A stretch of 64,000 nt of DNA. Origin: Pseudogulbenkiania sp. MAI-1. Lineage in GTDB: Bacteria; Pseudomonadota; Gammaproteobacteria; Burkholderiales; Chromobacteriaceae. The position numbers and the translations under genes are program-made. Below the pieces are notes generated by a model that saw only the letters and a program-made list of their open reading frames with translations, was not told the origin of the DNA and did not search any database. Where the stretch lies: the NCBI RefSeq assembly GCF_000527175.1, contig NZ_AZUR01000001.1, forward strand, positions 2,022,501-2,086,500, read 5' to 3'. Shown here piece by piece: positions 51,261-60,862 of this stretch. Each line of letters opens with the position of its first letter. Position 1 is the stretch's first letter.

Positions 51261-52304
51261 ATGCTCTTTGTCCGACCGAGCAAGCTTTCCGATCTGGACC
51301 AGATCGAGCGCATGGCGCGCTCCGGCGGGCCGGTACTGCACTCGCTGCCGCCCGACCGCCAGCGTCTGCAACAGCGGGTGAACGATTCGCTCAACTCGCT
51401 GCGCAGCGAGGTCGAGTGCCCCGGCGAAGAGAGCTATCTGTTCGTGCTGGAAGACTCCGCCAGCGGCCGTCTCTACGGCACTGCCGGCATCATGGCGATG
51501 GCCGGGTACTCCGAGCCGTTCTACGCCTTCCGCAACGAAGTGCTGGTGCACGCCTCGCGCGAGCTCAAGGTCAACCACCGCGTGCACGCGCTGATGATGT
51601 CGCACGAGCTCACCGGCCGCACCCGCCTGACCGGCTTCTACTTCGACGAAGCCGCGCTGGGTAGCGCCATGGTGGCACCGCAACTGCTGTCGCGCTCGCG
51701 CATGCTGTTCATCGCCCAGCACCGCGAACGCTTCAGCGACGACATCTTCTCGGTGCTGCCCGGCGTGGCGGACGAGGAGGGTCGCTCGCCGTTCTGGGAA
51801 AACGTCGGCTACAAGTTCTTCCGCCGCGACTTCACCCAGATGGAGCTGGCCTCGGGCGGGCGCAGCCGCACCTTCATCGCCGAGATGATGCAGGTCGACC
51901 CGCTCTACGTGCCGCTGCTGTCGGAAGAGGCGCAGCGCGTGATGGGCGAGCCGCACGTCGGCGCCCGCCTCAACTACCGCTGCCACCTGGCCGAAGGGCT
52001 GGAGCCGGACAAATTCGTCGACCTGTTCGATGCCGGCCCGGTGCTGACCGCGCCGCTGGAAGTCTGCCGGACGATCCGCCACAGCGACCTCTACAGCGCC
52101 TTGCGCGGTGAAGTAAGCGGACCGACCGTGCCGTACCTCGTCAGCAACACCCAGACCCGCGACTTCCGCGCCACCGTGGTCGAGCTGCCGGCCCGGCTCG
52201 ATGCAGAAATCGTGCTGCCGCAAGAGGTGGCCGACGTGCTGGAGATCGCCGACGGCGACGAAGTGTGTTGCGTGCCCCTGCAAACCGAAGGAGCCCGCCC
52301 ATGA
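51261..52304 (+). CDS. aruF: Arginine/ornithine N-succinyltransferase, alpha subunit
   Basis: 347 residues, AstA/AruFG family: MLFVRPSKLSDLDQIERMARSGG, FRNEVLVHASRELKVNHRVHALMMSHELTGRT, and FIAEMMQVDPLYVPLL. First step of the arginine succinyltransferase pathway: arginine (or ornithine) plus succinyl-CoA. The start ATG 51261 (GGAAGGGA upstream) matches the family N-terminus better than the ATG at 51237. Followed by a homologous gene, as in Pseudomonas, where two subunits form the enzyme. Confidence 0.92.
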   Translation: MLFVRPSKLSDLDQIERMARSGGPVLHSLPPDRQRLQQRVNDSLNSLRSEVECPGEESYLFVLEDSASGRLYGTAGIMAMAGYSEPFYAFRNEVLVHASRELKVNHRVHALMMSHELTGRTRLTGFYFDEAALGSAMVAPQLLSRSRMLFIAQHRERFSDDIFSVLPGVADEEGRSPFWENVGYKFFRRDFTQMELASGGRSRTFIAEMMQVDPLYVPLLSEEAQRVMGEPHVGARLNYRCHLAEGLEPDKFVDLFDAGPVLTAPLEVCRTIRHSDLYSALRGEVSGPTVPYLVSNTQTRDFRATVVELPARLDAEIVLPQEVADVLEIADGDEVCCVPLQTEGARP

Positions 52305-53329
52305 TCGTGATGAGACTGTGCCGTCCGGCCGACGTCGATGCGCTGGTGGAACTGGCGCACAAGGCCGGCCCCGGCATGACCACGCTGAAGCCCGACCACG
52401 ACGTGCTGGCCGCGCGCCTCGAGCGCGTGCAACGCACCCTCGACGGCAGCGCGCCCTTGGCCGAGCAGGGCTATCTGTTCGTGCTGGAAGACAGCGCCAG
52501 CGGCAAGGTGGTCGGCGTATGCGGCCTCGAAGTCGCGGTCGGCCTCGACCAGCCGTTCTACACCTACCGCATGGACACCTTCGTGCACGCCAGCCGCGAG
52601 CTGGGTCTGTGGACCAAGATGGACAAGCTGCACATGTCGCACGGCCTGACCGGCTACTCCGAGCTGTGCACACTGTTCCTCGACCCGGACTACCGCGTCA
52701 ACGGCAACGGCGCCCTGCTGTCCAAGGCGCGTTTCATGTTCCTGGCGCAGTTCCCGGAACGCTTCGCCGAACACATCTGCGCCGAAATGCGCGGCCACTT
52801 CGACGAGAACGGCGAATCGCCATTCTGGAAGGCGCTCGGCGCGCATTTCTACCGTATCGATTTCCACGAGGCCGACCAGTTGGTAGCGCTGGGCAAGAAA
52901 TCCTTCCTCGCCGAACTGATGCCGCGCTACCCGGTGTACATCGACTTTCTGCCGCCCGAAGCGCAGGAGTGCATCGGCAAGGTGCACAAGGACACCGAGC
53001 CGGCGCGCCGCCTGTTGGAAGCCGAAGGACTGCGCATGGAACACCATGTCGACATCTTCGAAGGCGGCCCGGTGCTGGAAGCCCGCATCGACAGCCTGCG
53101 CGTGATGCGCGACAGCCGGCTGTGCCGCGTCGAGATCGTCTCCGACGCCGTTGCTGGCGGCGACCAGCGCTATCTGGTGGCCAACGGCGAACTGGCCGAT
53201 TTCCGCGTGATCCTGGCTTCGGCCAACCCGGTCGACAAGGTCATCGCGCTATCTGCCGAACAAGCCCAGGCCTTGCACGTGAAGAGTGGCGACACCGTAC
53301 GAGCCATGACGCTTTATCCCGTCAAATGA
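52301..53329 (+). CDS. aruG: Arginine/ornithine N-succinyltransferase, beta subunit
   Basis: 342 residues, a paralogue of the preceding gene along its length: MRLCRPADVDALVELAHKAG, YRMDTFVHASRELGLWTKMDKLHMSHGLTGYS, AELMPRYPVYIDFLPPEAQE. ATGA overlap with aruF at 52301-52304 supports a coupled heteromeric enzyme. Evidently a tandem duplication that diverged. Confidence 0.92.
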   Translation: MIVMRLCRPADVDALVELAHKAGPGMTTLKPDHDVLAARLERVQRTLDGSAPLAEQGYLFVLEDSASGKVVGVCGLEVAVGLDQPFYTYRMDTFVHASRELGLWTKMDKLHMSHGLTGYSELCTLFLDPDYRVNGNGALLSKARFMFLAQFPERFAEHICAEMRGHFDENGESPFWKALGAHFYRIDFHEADQLVALGKKSFLAELMPRYPVYIDFLPPEAQECIGKVHKDTEPARRLLEAEGLRMEHHVDIFEGGPVLEARIDSLRVMRDSRLCRVEIVSDAVAGGDQRYLVANGELADFRVILASANPVDKVIALSAEQAQALHVKSGDTVRAMTLYPVK

Positions 53330-53381
53330 TTGCCGCCGGCAGCCCCGTGCGCTGCCGGCCCACCACATGGAAAGAAACCAC

Positions 53382-54845
53382 ATGAGCCAACTGTTCATCG
53401 ACGGCGCCTGGACCACCGGCCACGGCCCGGCCTTCGTCTCGCTCAACCCTGCCAGCGGCCTGCCGGTCTGGGAAGGCCGCGCCGCTGCGGCCGAAGACAT
53501 CGACGCCGCCTTCATCGCCGCACGCCGCGCCTTCGCCGGCTGGCGCCGCACCGCGCTCGCCGAGCGCCTGGCCCTGGTGCGCCGCTTTGCCGAAGTGCTG
53601 GGCGAGCACAAGGAAGAACTGGCACAGACCATCGGCCTGGAAACCGGCAAGCCGCTGTGGGAATCGCGCCAGGAAGTGGCGGCGATGATCGGCAAGATCG
53701 AGATCTCGATCCGCTCCTACAACGAGCGCACCGGTGAACACCGCGCCGATCTCGCCGGCGACAGCTCCGTGCTGCGCCATCGCCCGCACGGCGTGGTGGC
53801 GGTGTACGGGCCGTACAACTTCCCCGGTCACCTGCCGAACGGTCACATCGTGCCGGCCCTGATCGCCGGCAACACCGTGCTGTTCAAGCCGTCCGAACTG
53901 ACCCCGCTGGTGGCCGAGCTGACCATCAAGCTGTGGGAGAAAGCCGGCGTTCCGGCCGGCGTGATCAACCTGCTGCAAGGCGAGCGCGATACCGGTATCG
54001 CCCTGGCGCAGCACACCGATCTCGACGGGCTGTTCTTCACCGGCAGCTCGCAGACCGGCACCGCCTTGCACCGCCAGTTCGCCGGCCGTCCCGGCTTCAT
54101 GCTGGCGCTGGAGATGGGCGGCAACAACCCGCTGCTGGTCGCCGAGTGCGCAGACCTCGACGCTGCCGTGCACCACGCCATCCAGTCCGCCTTCCTGTCG
54201 GCCGGCCAGCGCTGCACCTGCGCGCGCCGCATGCTGGTGCCGCACGGCGAATTCGGCGACCGCTTCGTCGCGCGCCTGGCCGAAGTGGCCAGCAAGCTGA
54301 CCATCGGCGCCTTCGACGCCGAGCCGCAGCCATTCATGGGGGCGATGGTGTCGCTCAAGGCCGCGCAGGGCATGCTAGCCGCCCAGCAGCGCCTGATCGC
54401 GCTGGGCGCCAAGCCGATCCTGGAAATGCGCCAGCTGGAAGAGGGCAAGGCCTTCGTCACGCCGGGCATTATCGACGTCACCGACGTGGCCGAGCTGCCG
54501 GACGAAGAATACTTCGGCCCGCTCACGCAGATCATCCGCTACCGCGACTTCGAGCTCGCGCTCGAGATCGCCAACGACACCGAGTACGGCCTGTCGGCGG
54601 CGCTGCTGGCCGATGATGCGGCGCTGTGGGAGCGCTTCAACCAGGACATCCGCGCCGGCGTGGTGAACTGGAACAAGCCGACCAACGGCGCCTCGTCCGC
54701 CGCGCCGTTCGGAGGCGTCGGCTACTCGGGCAACCATCGCCCGGGCGCCTATTACGCGGCCGACTACTGCGCCTACCCGATGGCCTCGGTGGAAGCGCCG
54801 ACGCTGGCCATGCCGGCACAACTGGCGCCGGGGATGTCGTTCTAA
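53382..54845 (+). CDS. aruD: Succinylglutamate-semialdehyde dehydrogenase
   Basis: 487 residues, aldehyde dehydrogenase superfamily (AstD/AruD). YNFPGHLPNGHIVPALIAGNTVLFKPSELTP, catalytic Glu in LEMGGNNPLL and nucleophilic Cys in SAGQRCTCARRM. Oxidises N-succinylglutamate semialdehyde with NAD+. Start ATG 53382 with GGAAAGA upstream. A strong terminator follows 30 bp downstream, so the locus ends here without astB and astE genes. Confidence 0.94.
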   Translation: MSQLFIDGAWTTGHGPAFVSLNPASGLPVWEGRAAAAEDIDAAFIAARRAFAGWRRTALAERLALVRRFAEVLGEHKEELAQTIGLETGKPLWESRQEVAAMIGKIEISIRSYNERTGEHRADLAGDSSVLRHRPHGVVAVYGPYNFPGHLPNGHIVPALIAGNTVLFKPSELTPLVAELTIKLWEKAGVPAGVINLLQGERDTGIALAQHTDLDGLFFTGSSQTGTALHRQFAGRPGFMLALEMGGNNPLLVAECADLDAAVHHAIQSAFLSAGQRCTCARRMLVPHGEFGDRFVARLAEVASKLTIGAFDAEPQPFMGAMVSLKAAQGMLAAQQRLIALGAKPILEMRQLEEGKAFVTPGIIDVTDVAELPDEEYFGPLTQIIRYRDFELALEIANDTEYGLSAALLADDAALWERFNQDIRAGVVNWNKPTNGASSAAPFGGVGYSGNHRPGAYYAADYCAYPMASVEAPTLAMPAQLAPGMSF

Positions 54846-54876
54846 GTTTTGTCTGGGGAAGTTCCGTCGGTGTTGG

Positions 54877-54909
54877 GCAGTCCGGTGCAAACCGGGCTGC
54901 CTTTTTTTC
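54877..54909 (+). terminator. Rho-independent terminator after aruD
   Basis: GGCAGTCCGGT (54877-54887), a GCAA loop, and ACCGGGCTGCC (54892-54902) form an 11-bp stem with one G-T pair, followed by seven T residues. Ends the aru transcript. Confidence 0.92.
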
Positions 54910-55043
54910 GTTTCGGGCGGGGATGAGGGTGGGGCCTCCCGGCGTCAGCGACTATAGTTCGGAGCAGGAACGTTCGAGATGCCATCCCGGTCAGAACCGG
55001 GGGAAAGTTCACCACTAGACTTAGACAAGGGGGAGGGACTGTC

Positions 55044-55391
55044 ATGCAGAACACGACGGAACCCGGCTTGCTCCACCTGCTGTATCTGTATTTCATTCCT
55101 TACTGGCTGTTCCGCGACGTCTCGCAGGGCGACCACATGCTGCGCGAGCAGAACTACCGCTACAACCGTCAGCAGCGCAAATACCTGCCGGGCTATCTGA
55201 TCAAGTGGGCGATCCTGTGCGCGCTGCTCTTGGCCAGCCACCACCTGGCCAAGTCGCTGGCGGAGGTGGTGCCGGACTGGTACGAGGTATTCCGCGCCTG
55301 GGCGTTGTTTTCCGGCATCAGTTTCTCGGTCGGTTTTGCCCTGATGTCGAATATCGTAGTGCTGTGGGGATACCTGACTTTCATGCACTGA
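55044..55391 (+). CDS. Small membrane protein of unknown function
   Basis: 115 residues. An N-terminal hydrophobic/aromatic segment (LLHLLYLYFIPYWLF) precedes a basic linker (RYNRQQRKYLPGY) and two strong helices (IKWAILCALLLASHHLAKSLAEVV; WALFSGISFSVGFALMSNIVVLWGYLTF). No family recognised. It has its own ribosome site (GGGGGAGGG) and lies after the aruD terminator; a small hairpin CCCGGT/ACCGGG (54986-55001) sits upstream. The first residues of the segment repeat the 14-base start context of aruF (AGGGACTGTCATGC), perhaps by chance. Confidence 0.65.
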   Translation: MQNTTEPGLLHLLYLYFIPYWLFRDVSQGDHMLREQNYRYNRQQRKYLPGYLIKWAILCALLLASHHLAKSLAEVVPDWYEVFRAWALFSGISFSVGFALMSNIVVLWGYLTFMH

Positions 55392-55446
55392 TGGGCCCAT
55401 TTCATCAGTCGGCGGCGTGGGCGCGGTCGACTGTTGAAATGCGCGG

Positions 55447-56376
55447 TCAGCCCGCCGCTTGCATTGCCCCCTCCCGCGCGGCCTGCTCCAGCAGCCATTC
55501 GCGGAACACGCGCACCTTGTAGAGGTCGGCCTTGGTCGCCGGATGCACCAGGTAGTAGGCATGCTGGCTCTGCACCGGCCTGTCCACCGCCACCACCAGG
55601 CGCCCGCTCTGCAGCTCTTCCGCCACCAGAAACTGCGGCAGCACCGCGATGCCGAGCCCGGCCACGGCGGCCTGGATCACCATGAAGAAATGCTCGAAGC
55701 GCGGTCCGGTCAGCAGCCCGCCCTCATTACCGGTAAAGCCCTCCACCCCGGCGGCGTGCAGCCAGTCGTTCCACGCCTGCGGGCGCGTGGTGTGCTGCAG
55801 CAGCGTATAGCCGAACAGCTCGCGCACGTCGGACAGCGGCGCCTTGCCGCCCAGCAGTGCCGGCGCGCACACCGGCACGATGTCTTCGCCCATCAGCCGA
55901 TGACAGATCGCCCCCGGCCACAGCGCGGGGCCGAAGTGGATCGCCACGTCGGCCTCCACCTTGTCGAAATCGAACGGCCGCACCTGGGTCACCAGGTTGA
56001 GCTGGATATCCGGATAGTGCGCCGTGAAATCGCCCAGCCGGGGCACCAGCCAGCGCGAGCCGAAGGTGGGCAGGATGGCGATGGTGAGCACGCCGCCTTC
56101 GCCGCTGTGCGCCATCAATTGCAAGGTGGCGGCCTCGGCGCGGTCGAGCACGTCCTGTACCGCCGCGGCATAGGCTTCGCCCGCCACGGTCAGCACCAGG
56201 CGCTGCTTGACGCGCTCGAACAGCGGCCGGCCGATGAAATCCTCCAGCGCGCGGATCTGGCGGCTGACCGCGCTTTGCGTCAGGTTCAGCTCTTCGGCGG
56301 CACGGGTGAAGCTCAAGTGGCGGACGGCGGCCTCGAAACACTGCAAGGCCATCAGCGAGGGGAGGGTACGGCGCAT
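55447..56376 (-). CDS. LysR-family regulator (GcvA-like) divergent from hglS
   Basis: 309 residues. HTH SFTRAAEELNLTQSAVSRQIRALEDFIG (about residues 24-51), then a PBP-type effector domain with TLATFGSRWL-like opening (IAILPTFGSRWLVPRLGDF) and HFGPALWPGAICHRLMGEDIVPVC. Divergent from the 2-oxoadipate enzyme gene, so lysine-catabolism intermediates are possible inducers (inference). The 151-bp divergent spacer holds CAGCGGG/CCCGCTG as a hairpin or operator near 56472-56490. Confidence 0.87.
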   Translation of the reverse strand: MRRTLPSLMALQCFEAAVRHLSFTRAAEELNLTQSAVSRQIRALEDFIGRPLFERVKQRLVLTVAGEAYAAAVQDVLDRAEAATLQLMAHSGEGGVLTIAILPTFGSRWLVPRLGDFTAHYPDIQLNLVTQVRPFDFDKVEADVAIHFGPALWPGAICHRLMGEDIVPVCAPALLGGKAPLSDVRELFGYTLLQHTTRPQAWNDWLHAAGVEGFTGNEGGLLTGPRFEHFFMVIQAAVAGLGIAVLPQFLVAEELQSGRLVVAVDRPVQSQHAYYLVHPATKADLYKVRVFREWLLEQAAREGAMQAAG

Positions 56377-56527
56377 GATAGTTGATGAGTTTTTAGCATG
56401 AAGTCAGCAGAATACATCGCTTGAGCCAAACCGTAAAAAAATCGAGACTTTGCTTAACGCACGGCAGCGACAGCGGGGTGGGCCCGCTGCCCTGGACTGC
56501 CGGAAACAGAACCAGAGGTATTCCGGA

Positions 56528-57580
56528 ATGGCACAAGTCAACGCGAACGTAGAAACCAGCCAACTGTGGCAACTGCTCGAGGCCGTCGCCGGCCAGGCAG
56601 GCACCCGCGCCCTGTTCGACATGATCGAGGTCGACGACACCCTGCTCACCGCCCCGGTGCGCCCGGCGACGGTGCCGCGCGTGGTGCTGGCGCAGGCGAT
56701 GAACATGCTGCTGTTCGCCAAGAACCTGGAAGCCGTGCCGGAAGGCAAGACCTACGTCACCGCCAAGATGGCCGAGGGCGGCAAGGTGGTGTTCGACCAC
56801 GGCGCGCTGCGCACCGTGACCGCCGCCGACACCGGCGCGCTGCCGATGGGTGAGCTCGCGTTCAAGCGCTTCCTCAAGCCGCTGGGCTTTGCCGTGGCCG
56901 GCGTCTATCCGCTGGCCCGCCTGAAGATGACCGGCCGCGCCTACTGCCACCAGGACGCGCCGGAGCTGGTCGCCCAGTTCTTCGTCTCCGAACTGCACGC
57001 CGACCAGTTCTCGCCGGCCTTCCAGGCGGCGGTGAACGAAGTGCTGAGCACCTCGCGCGATCCGCTGTCCGAGCGCGCCAAGGAACTGCTGGCCAAGCTC
57101 GCCGACGCCCGCGCCCTGCCGTTCGCCGAGGCCGTCGAGCTGCTGCCGGAACTGGTGGGCTGTTTCGACGTGCAGCACGCCACCCCGACCCTCGCCGCCT
57201 ACCAGACCCTGCTGGAAGAATCGGCCGAAATGGCCTGGATCTCCACCGAGGGCAACGCCTTCAACCACGCCACCGATCACGTCGACGACGTGTTTGCCGT
57301 GGCCGACGCGCTGCGCGCCCAGGGCCTGCCGATCAAGGACAAGGTCGAAGTCTCGGCCGCCGGTTCGGTACGCCAGACCGCGTTCAAGGCCACCCGCGTC
57401 GAGCGCGAGTTCATCGCCGCCGACGGCTCGCGCGTGACGCGCGTAGTGCCGGGTTCGTTCTACGAGTTCATCACCCGCGACCGCATCGTCGACCCGGCCA
57501 CCGGCGAGAGCAAGCTCGACCTGCGCTTCGATAGCTCCAACGCGCAGGGCATCTTCAAGATGACCGCGGCCGCCTGCTAA
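56528..57580 (+). CDS. hglS: 2-oxoadipate dioxygenase/decarboxylase (HglS, DUF1338 family)
   Basis: 350 residues. The family converts 2-oxoadipate to D-2-hydroxyglutarate with Fe(II) and O2, a step of D/L-lysine breakdown. Visible features are the helical N-terminus (LWQLLEAVAGQAGTRALFDMIEVDDTLL), the metal-binding segment GNAFNHATDHVDDVF and the end VPGSFYEFITRDRI. Start ATG 56528. A D-2-hydroxyglutarate dehydrogenase-like gene lies next on the same strand, so product and next enzyme are adjacent. Confidence 0.88.
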   Translation: MAQVNANVETSQLWQLLEAVAGQAGTRALFDMIEVDDTLLTAPVRPATVPRVVLAQAMNMLLFAKNLEAVPEGKTYVTAKMAEGGKVVFDHGALRTVTAADTGALPMGELAFKRFLKPLGFAVAGVYPLARLKMTGRAYCHQDAPELVAQFFVSELHADQFSPAFQAAVNEVLSTSRDPLSERAKELLAKLADARALPFAEAVELLPELVGCFDVQHATPTLAAYQTLLEESAEMAWISTEGNAFNHATDHVDDVFAVADALRAQGLPIKDKVEVSAAGSVRQTAFKATRVEREFIAADGSRVTRVVPGSFYEFITRDRIVDPATGESKLDLRFDSSNAQGIFKMTAAAC

Positions 57581-57623
57581 AACCTGTTCCATCAGGCGGC
57601 TATGCCTTTGCATCTTGAACATT

Positions 57624-57690
57624 CGTAGGAGGGGTGGAACCCATCATCGACATCGACCGATGGGTTACGCTTCGCTCCACCCATCCTACG
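57624..57690. repeat. Dispersed inverted-repeat element, copy 2
   Basis: 67 bp between hglS and the dehydrogenase gene. Arms CGTAGGAGGGGTGGA (57624-57638, one mismatch) and TCCACCCATCCTACG (57676-57690), inner AACCCATC (57638-57645) and GATGGGTT (57659-57666). A shorter version of the element at 51152-51234. Confidence 0.78.
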
Positions 57691-57803
57691 CGTTAAGGCC
57701 GTAGCGCAGCAAAGAACTTCCCTGGACCGGAAGCCCGTACGGCCCGCGCTTCGGCGCGGGCTCTTTTTTCGCCCAGACGACCACCCACACCCAGAGTTAC
57801 ACC

Positions 57804-60800
57804 ATGATCCCCCGTCTGACCGCCGAGCCTTCCACCTCGCTCTATCTCGACTTCATCGCCGAACTGCAGGTACGCGGCTTCGGCGGCGAAGTGAGCTCGT
57901 CCCATGCCGACCGCACGGTGCTGGCCACCGACAACTCGATCTACCAGTTGCTGCCGCAAGCGGTGGCGTTTCCGAAAAACGTCGACGATCTGAGCCTGAT
58001 CGCCCGCCTCGCCGCCGAGCCGCGCTTCGCCTCGCTGAAGCTGAGCCCGCGCGGCGGCGGCACCGGCACCAACGGCCAGTCGCTCACCGACGGGCTGGTG
58101 GTGGACGTATCGCGCCACATGAACCGTATCCTCGAAATCAACGCCCAAGAGCGCTGGGTGCGGGTCGAGGCCGGGGTAGTCAAGGACCAGCTCAACGCGG
58201 CACTCAAGCCCTACGGTTTGTTCTTCGCCCCGGAGCTGTCGACCTCGAACCGCGCCACCATCGGCGGCATGATCAATACCGACGCCAGCGGCCAGGGCTC
58301 CTGCCTGTACGGCAAGACGCGCGACCACGTGCTGGAACTGCACACCGTCCTGCTCGATGGCACGGTCTGGCATTCCGCCCCGCTGACCGAGGCCGAGCTG
58401 GACACGATCAAGCAGCGCGACGACAAGATCGGCGCGGTGCACCAGCTGCTCGATACCATCCAGCGCGACCATGCCGCGCTGATCGCGGAGAAATTCCCTA
58501 AGCTCAACCGCTGCCTGACCGGCTACGACCTCGCCCATATCCGCGACGAACAAGGTCGTTTCAATCCCAACAGCATCCTGTGCGGCGCGGAGGGCACGCT
58601 GGGCCTCGTCGCCGAGGCCAAGCTGGGCGTGCTGCCGATTCCGCGCGCCAGCGCACTCGTCAACATGCGCTACACCAGTTTCGACGCCGCGCTGCGCGAT
58701 GCGCCGGCCCTGATGGCGCTGGGTGCGGCCTCGATCGAAACGGTCGATTCCAAGGTGCTGGGTCTGGCTCGGCAGGACATCGTCTGGCACGGCGTGCGCG
58801 AGTTCTTCCCCGACGACGCCACGCCGGCGCAGGGCATCAACCTGGTCGAATTCCTGGCCGACAGCGAGGAGGAACTGGAGCGCCAGCTCGCCGCCGTGGA
58901 AAGCCGGCTCGCCGCCGAGGGCAAGGCCAACGGCCGCCTCGGCTACACCGTGGCACGCGGCGCGGCGGCGGTGAACCGCATCTGGGGCATGCGCAAGAAA
59001 TCGGTCGGCCTGCTCGGCAACCAGCAGGGCGGAGCGCGGCCGATTCCCTTCGTCGAGGACACCGCCGTGCCGCCGGAGCACCTCGCTGACTACATCGCCG
59101 AGTTCCGCGCCTTGCTCGACAGCCACGGCGTGAGCTACGGCATGTTCGGCCACGTCGACGCCGGCGTGCTGCACGTGCGCCCGGCCATCGACATGAAGGA
59201 CCCGCAGCAGGAACGGCTGGTACGAACCATTACCGACGGCGTGGTGGCGCTCACGCGCAAGTACCATGGCCTGCTGTGGGGAGAGCACGGCAAGGGCGTG
59301 CGCTCGGAATACGCGCCGGAATTCTTCGGCCCGCTCTATCCCTGCCTGCAGCAGATCAAAGCGGCGTTCGACCCGCACAACCAGCTCAATCCCGGCAAGA
59401 TCGCCACCCCGGCCGGCGCGGAACTCTGGAAGATCGATCAGGTGCCGACGCGCGGCCAGCACGACCGCACCATCCCCATCGCCGTGCGCCAGGGCTTCGA
59501 CGAAGCGCTGCACTGCAACGGCAACGGCGCCTGTTACAACTTCGACCCGGACGACGCCATGTGCCCGTCGTGGAAGGGCACGCGCGAGCGGCGCCACTCC
59601 CCGAAAGGACGCGCCTCGCTGCTGCGCGAATGGCTGCGCCAGCTCGCTGCCGCCGGCGTCGACCCGCTGACGGAAAGCGCACGGCTGCGCAGTTCCGGCC
59701 TATTCGCCAACCTGGGCGGCAAGCTCAAGAACACCCTGGCCAAGAAGCGCGGCGAAGCCGACTTTTCGCACGAGGTGATGGAAGCGATGCAGGGCTGCCT
59801 GGCCTGCAAATCCTGCGTCGGCCAGTGCCCGATCAAGGTCGACGTGCCGGAATTCCGTGCCAAGTTCCTCGAGCTCTACTACGGCCGCTACCTGCGCCCG
59901 CTCAAGGACCACTTCATCGCTTCTCTGGAAAGCCTGCTGCCGTGGGCGGCGCGCGCGCCGTGGCTGTACAACGCCGTGGTCGGCAGCCGAGCAGGCCGGG
60001 CGCTGCTGAAAAAGCTGAACCTGGTCGAAAGCCCCTTGCTCACCGGTATCGACCTGCAGGCCGAACTACGGTGTCGTGGTTTCGCCGTCGCTACGCCGGC
60101 GGCACTGCACGGCCTGACGGAAGCAGACCAGCAGCGTGCCGTGATCGTGGTGCAGGACGCCTTCACCAGCCATTTCGAGACGCCGCTGGTACTCGACGTG
60201 TTCGAGCTCTTGCGCCGGCTCGGCTTCGTGCCCCTGCTGGCGCCGTTCCGCCCCAACGGCAAGCCGCTGCACGTGCACGGCTTTCTCGGCCGCTTCCGGC
60301 GCGTGGCGTCGGCCAACGTGGCGGCGTTGGGCGAACTGGCTGCCGGCGGCGTGCCGCTGGTCGGCATCGACCCCTCGATGACGCTGACTTACCGCAGCGA
60401 GTACGCCAAGGCCCTGGGCAAGGAAAACGTACCGGCGGTGCACCTGCTGCAGGAATGGCTGGCAGGCCAGTCGGACCGGCTGCCTGTTGTCCTGAGCGGA
60501 GAGGACATGGCCTACACCCTGCTGCCGCACTGCACCGAAAAGACCAACGCGCCAGCCGCAGTGGGTGACTGGCAGAAGGTCTTCGCCGCGCTCGGCCTCA
60601 CCCTCAAGACCCAGTCCGCCGGCTGCTGTGGCATGGCCGGCACCTACGGCCACGAAGCCGACAAGCGCGCCATGTCGGAGCATCTCTACGAGTTGAGCTG
60701 GAAGGGCATTGTTTCCAAACATCAGGAAGAAGGGCGCCTGCTCGCCACCGGCTACTCCTGCCGCTGCCAGACGGCGCTGATCGACGGGGTGACACTGCCG

Positions 60801-60845
60801 CATCCGGCGAGCGCACTGCTGCGCGCCCTGGCCACGGCTGGCTGA
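57804..60845 (+). CDS. ydiJ: FAD/Fe-S D-2-hydroxyglutarate dehydrogenase (YdiJ-like)
   Basis: 1013 residues. N-terminal FAD-binding oxidase domain (LSPRGGGTGTNGQSLTDGLVVDVSRHMN; TSNRATIGGMINTDASGQGS), FAD_oxidase_C-type middle (MFGHVDAGVLHVRPAIDM), then a ferredoxin-like [4Fe-4S] region (LACKSCVGQCPIKVDVPEFRAKFLE) and a C-terminal cysteine-rich domain (SAGCCGMAGTYGHE; GYSCRCQT). YdiJ of E. coli is reported to oxidise D-2-hydroxyglutarate, which fits the adjacent HglS. Start ATG 57804; ribosome site weak. Confidence 0.88.
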   Translation: MIPRLTAEPSTSLYLDFIAELQVRGFGGEVSSSHADRTVLATDNSIYQLLPQAVAFPKNVDDLSLIARLAAEPRFASLKLSPRGGGTGTNGQSLTDGLVVDVSRHMNRILEINAQERWVRVEAGVVKDQLNAALKPYGLFFAPELSTSNRATIGGMINTDASGQGSCLYGKTRDHVLELHTVLLDGTVWHSAPLTEAELDTIKQRDDKIGAVHQLLDTIQRDHAALIAEKFPKLNRCLTGYDLAHIRDEQGRFNPNSILCGAEGTLGLVAEAKLGVLPIPRASALVNMRYTSFDAALRDAPALMALGAASIETVDSKVLGLARQDIVWHGVREFFPDDATPAQGINLVEFLADSEEELERQLAAVESRLAAEGKANGRLGYTVARGAAAVNRIWGMRKKSVGLLGNQQGGARPIPFVEDTAVPPEHLADYIAEFRALLDSHGVSYGMFGHVDAGVLHVRPAIDMKDPQQERLVRTITDGVVALTRKYHGLLWGEHGKGVRSEYAPEFFGPLYPCLQQIKAAFDPHNQLNPGKIATPAGAELWKIDQVPTRGQHDRTIPIAVRQGFDEALHCNGNGACYNFDPDDAMCPSWKGTRERRHSPKGRASLLREWLRQLAAAGVDPLTESARLRSSGLFANLGGKLKNTLAKKRGEADFSHEVMEAMQGCLACKSCVGQCPIKVDVPEFRAKFLELYYGRYLRPLKDHFIASLESLLPWAARAPWLYNAVVGSRAGRALLKKLNLVESPLLTGIDLQAELRCRGFAVATPAALHGLTEADQQRAVIVVQDAFTSHFETPLVLDVFELLRRLGFVPLLAPFRPNGKPLHVHGFLGRFRRVASANVAALGELAAGGVPLVGIDPSMTLTYRSEYAKALGKENVPAVHLLQEWLAGQSDRLPVVLSGEDMAYTLLPHCTEKTNAPAAVGDWQKVFAALGLTLKTQSAGCCGMAGTYGHEADKRAMSEHLYELSWKGIVSKHQEEGRLLATGYSCRCQTALIDGVTLPHPASALLRALATAG

Positions 60846-60862
60846 ACCGGCCGCAAAACAAA

